A DNA stretch of 5,993 bases from CAIXTV01 sp037144095. GTDB lineage: Bacteria; Bacteroidota; Bacteroidia; Bacteroidales; CAIXTV01. Each line of letters opens with the position of its first letter. Positions within the stretch are counted from its first letter, which is position 1. The translations under genes and the position numbers were made by a program. The stretch is from assembly GCA_037144095.1 (NCBI GenBank), contig JBAWXL010000276.1:1-5993 (forward strand). The letters run 5' to 3'. Positions 5,188 to 5,993 of this stretch are shown here, one piece after another. A model generated the notes under the pieces. The model worked only from the letters and a program-made list of their open reading frames with translations, had not been told where the DNA came from and made no database searches.

Positions 5188-5705
5188 TAATAGTACCAAA
5201 TGATATTCGGGATGTACGTCCAATTGCCGACAATGTAAATGACTTGAAAAGAATAGTTCCTTACATTGAAGAATGTGAGAAACTTTACGTTATGCCAGCA
5301 ATCGGAGCAAAACAATACTTGGCAATTGAAACAGCCATTGCTAATAGTATCAAAGAAACTGCCTCAGTTCCGCTGTCAGATGAATTAAAAAACCTTTTGA
5401 ATGGTTGTTATTACGATAGCGATAATCAACATTGTGAGGGCTTGAAAAAAGCAATGGGCTATCTTGCTTACTCGCGTATTGCACGAAATGGAAGCGCCAA
5501 TGTGACGGCTTTTGGATTGGTCCAGAAAACAGGACAATTCAGTGAAGCACTCGACGAAAAAGCAATAGTAAGAATTGCCAACGATGCTGAGAAAATAGGA
5601 CTTGAGTATTTGAAACAGTGTGTTGATTATTTGAATTTCGGAAAGCAAAAAGAAGACAAGAGAATTTTTAAAGGTAAAACAAAATTTAAAGCAATAGGAG
5701 ATTAA
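5184..5705 (+). CDS. Helical head-tail connector-like protein (DUF6712-type)
   Basis: This 173-residue protein starts inside the last codons of the portal gene (ATGA overlap), which implies coupled translation and a role next to the portal. It reads as a mostly helical protein: VNDLKRIVPYIEECEKLYVMPAIGAKQYLAI (18-48), LSDELKNLLNGCYYD (64-78), HCEGLKKAMGYLAYSRIARNGSANVTAFGLVQKTGQFSEA (83-122), and a final long helix AIVRIANDAEKIGLEYLKQCVDYLNFG (127-153), followed by a basic tail. This arrangement matches my recollection of DUF6712-type proteins of Bacteroidetes phages, comparable to gp6-type connectors that dock under the portal. The function as a connector is by analogy and context. The start ATG is the only plausible one; upstream sequence is portal coding. 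Confidence 0.7.
   Translation: MIIVPNDIRDVRPIADNVNDLKRIVPYIEECEKLYVMPAIGAKQYLAIETAIANSIKETASVPLSDELKNLLNGCYYDSDNQHCEGLKKAMGYLAYSRIARNGSANVTAFGLVQKTGQFSEALDEKAIVRIANDAEKIGLEYLKQCVDYLNFGKQKEDKRIFKGKTKFKAIGD
5696..5700 (+). promoter_or_regulatory. Shine-Dalgarno sequence for the gene starting at 5709
   Basis: AGGAG at 5696-5700 lies 8 bases before the ATG at 5709, inside the last codons of the connector gene. It supports this start over the downstream in-frame ATG at 5727. Confidence 0.7.
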
Positions 5706-5708
5706 GGC

Positions 5709-5993
5709 ATGAAGTTCTGGAGTGGAATGACAAATGAGCGGTTACTTATCGATGAAAATTTGATATTGATAGGTGACGTAAATGCAAACGAACCAAAATA
5801 TATGACAGTTGCAGATTTTTTATCTGCAGTGCGCACATCCATTCAAAATGAAATAACTACTCGTACTAAAACTGATTCAGACTTACTAAAGCTTATTCAA
5901 GAAGGTGGTGGCTCAGGTGGTGGCTTATCATTTGGTGGAATAACTATTACTTCGGTAGAAATACTGGACGCTACAGCTACCCCCAACGGTTAC
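5709..5993 (+). CDS. Unknown virion protein, possible tail fibre (3' end outside window)
   Basis: An ATG three bases after the connector stop opens a frame with no stop through the window end, 95 codons so far. The protein begins MKFWSGMTNERLLIDENLILIGDVNANEPKYMTV, has a helical stretch ADFLSAVRTSIQNEITTRTKTDSDLLKLI (36-64), then the flexible GGGSGGG (67-73), followed by a beta-prone segment FGGITITSVEILDATATPNGY. A helical/coiled N-terminus joined by a Gly/Ser linker to a beta-rich distal domain suggests a fibre-like or receptor-facing virion protein, but I do not recognise the family, and the rest is not visible. It is expressed with the portal and connector genes as one unit by spacing. 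Confidence 0.6.
   Translation, partial: MKFWSGMTNERLLIDENLILIGDVNANEPKYMTVADFLSAVRTSIQNEITTRTKTDSDLLKLIQEGGGSGGGLSFGGITITSVEILDATATPNGY

Noticed and set aside
1..5993. CRISPR array, insertion sequence, toxin-antitoxin, or defence genes
   Set aside because: No spaced repeats, inverted terminal repeats, transposase or small toxin-like pairs are visible; all genes fit virion assembly.

Overview
The window is part of a tailed double-stranded DNA phage, most likely a prophage or phage of a Bacteroidetes (Bacteroidota) host. The host call rests on three things: the protein families look like the Bacteroidetes versions of the tape measure C-terminus, ClpP-like maturation protease, HK97-type capsid, portal and helical connector; the DNA is moderately AT-rich; and most start codons sit behind A-rich leaders without a Shine-Dalgarno sequence, with one TAnnTTTG-type box visible. 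I cannot name a genus. All genes are on the + strand.

Layout: (1) bases 1-352 are the 3' end of a tail tape-measure gene, closed by a strong hairpin terminator (370-401). (2) A non-coding gap (353-479) holds that terminator and a candidate promoter. (3) A head-building pair follows: a protease with a scaffold-like C-terminal half (480-1541) and the major capsid protein (1541-2602), which overlap by one base. (4) After a long hairpin comes a 188-residue virion protein with features of a tail-tube or other abundant structural protein (2688-3254), then a terminator. (5) A small protein with an acidic tail (3335-3709) ends at another strong terminator. (6) A 74-nt tRNA with a CAU anticodon and several initiator-tRNA marks (3754-3827) sits 7 nt after that terminator and 13 nt before the next start codon. 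(7) The portal protein (3841-5187) overlaps by ATGA with a helical connector-like protein (5184-5705). A further gene starting at 5709 runs off the window and begins with a Gly/Ser linker architecture.

How it works together: protease plus scaffold and capsid protein form and mature the procapsid, the portal sets the DNA-entry vertex, the connector closes the neck, and the tape measure and probable tube protein belong to the tail. The order (tape measure, protease, capsid, tube-like protein, portal, connector) differs from the common terminase-portal-protease-capsid-connector-tail order.

I see no defence island, CRISPR array, insertion sequence or integration site. The points most worth a second look are the initiator-like tRNA between a terminator and the portal gene, the probable internal start producing a separate scaffold, Shine-Dalgarno sequences on only some genes, and the repeated LPENVDEL peptide.
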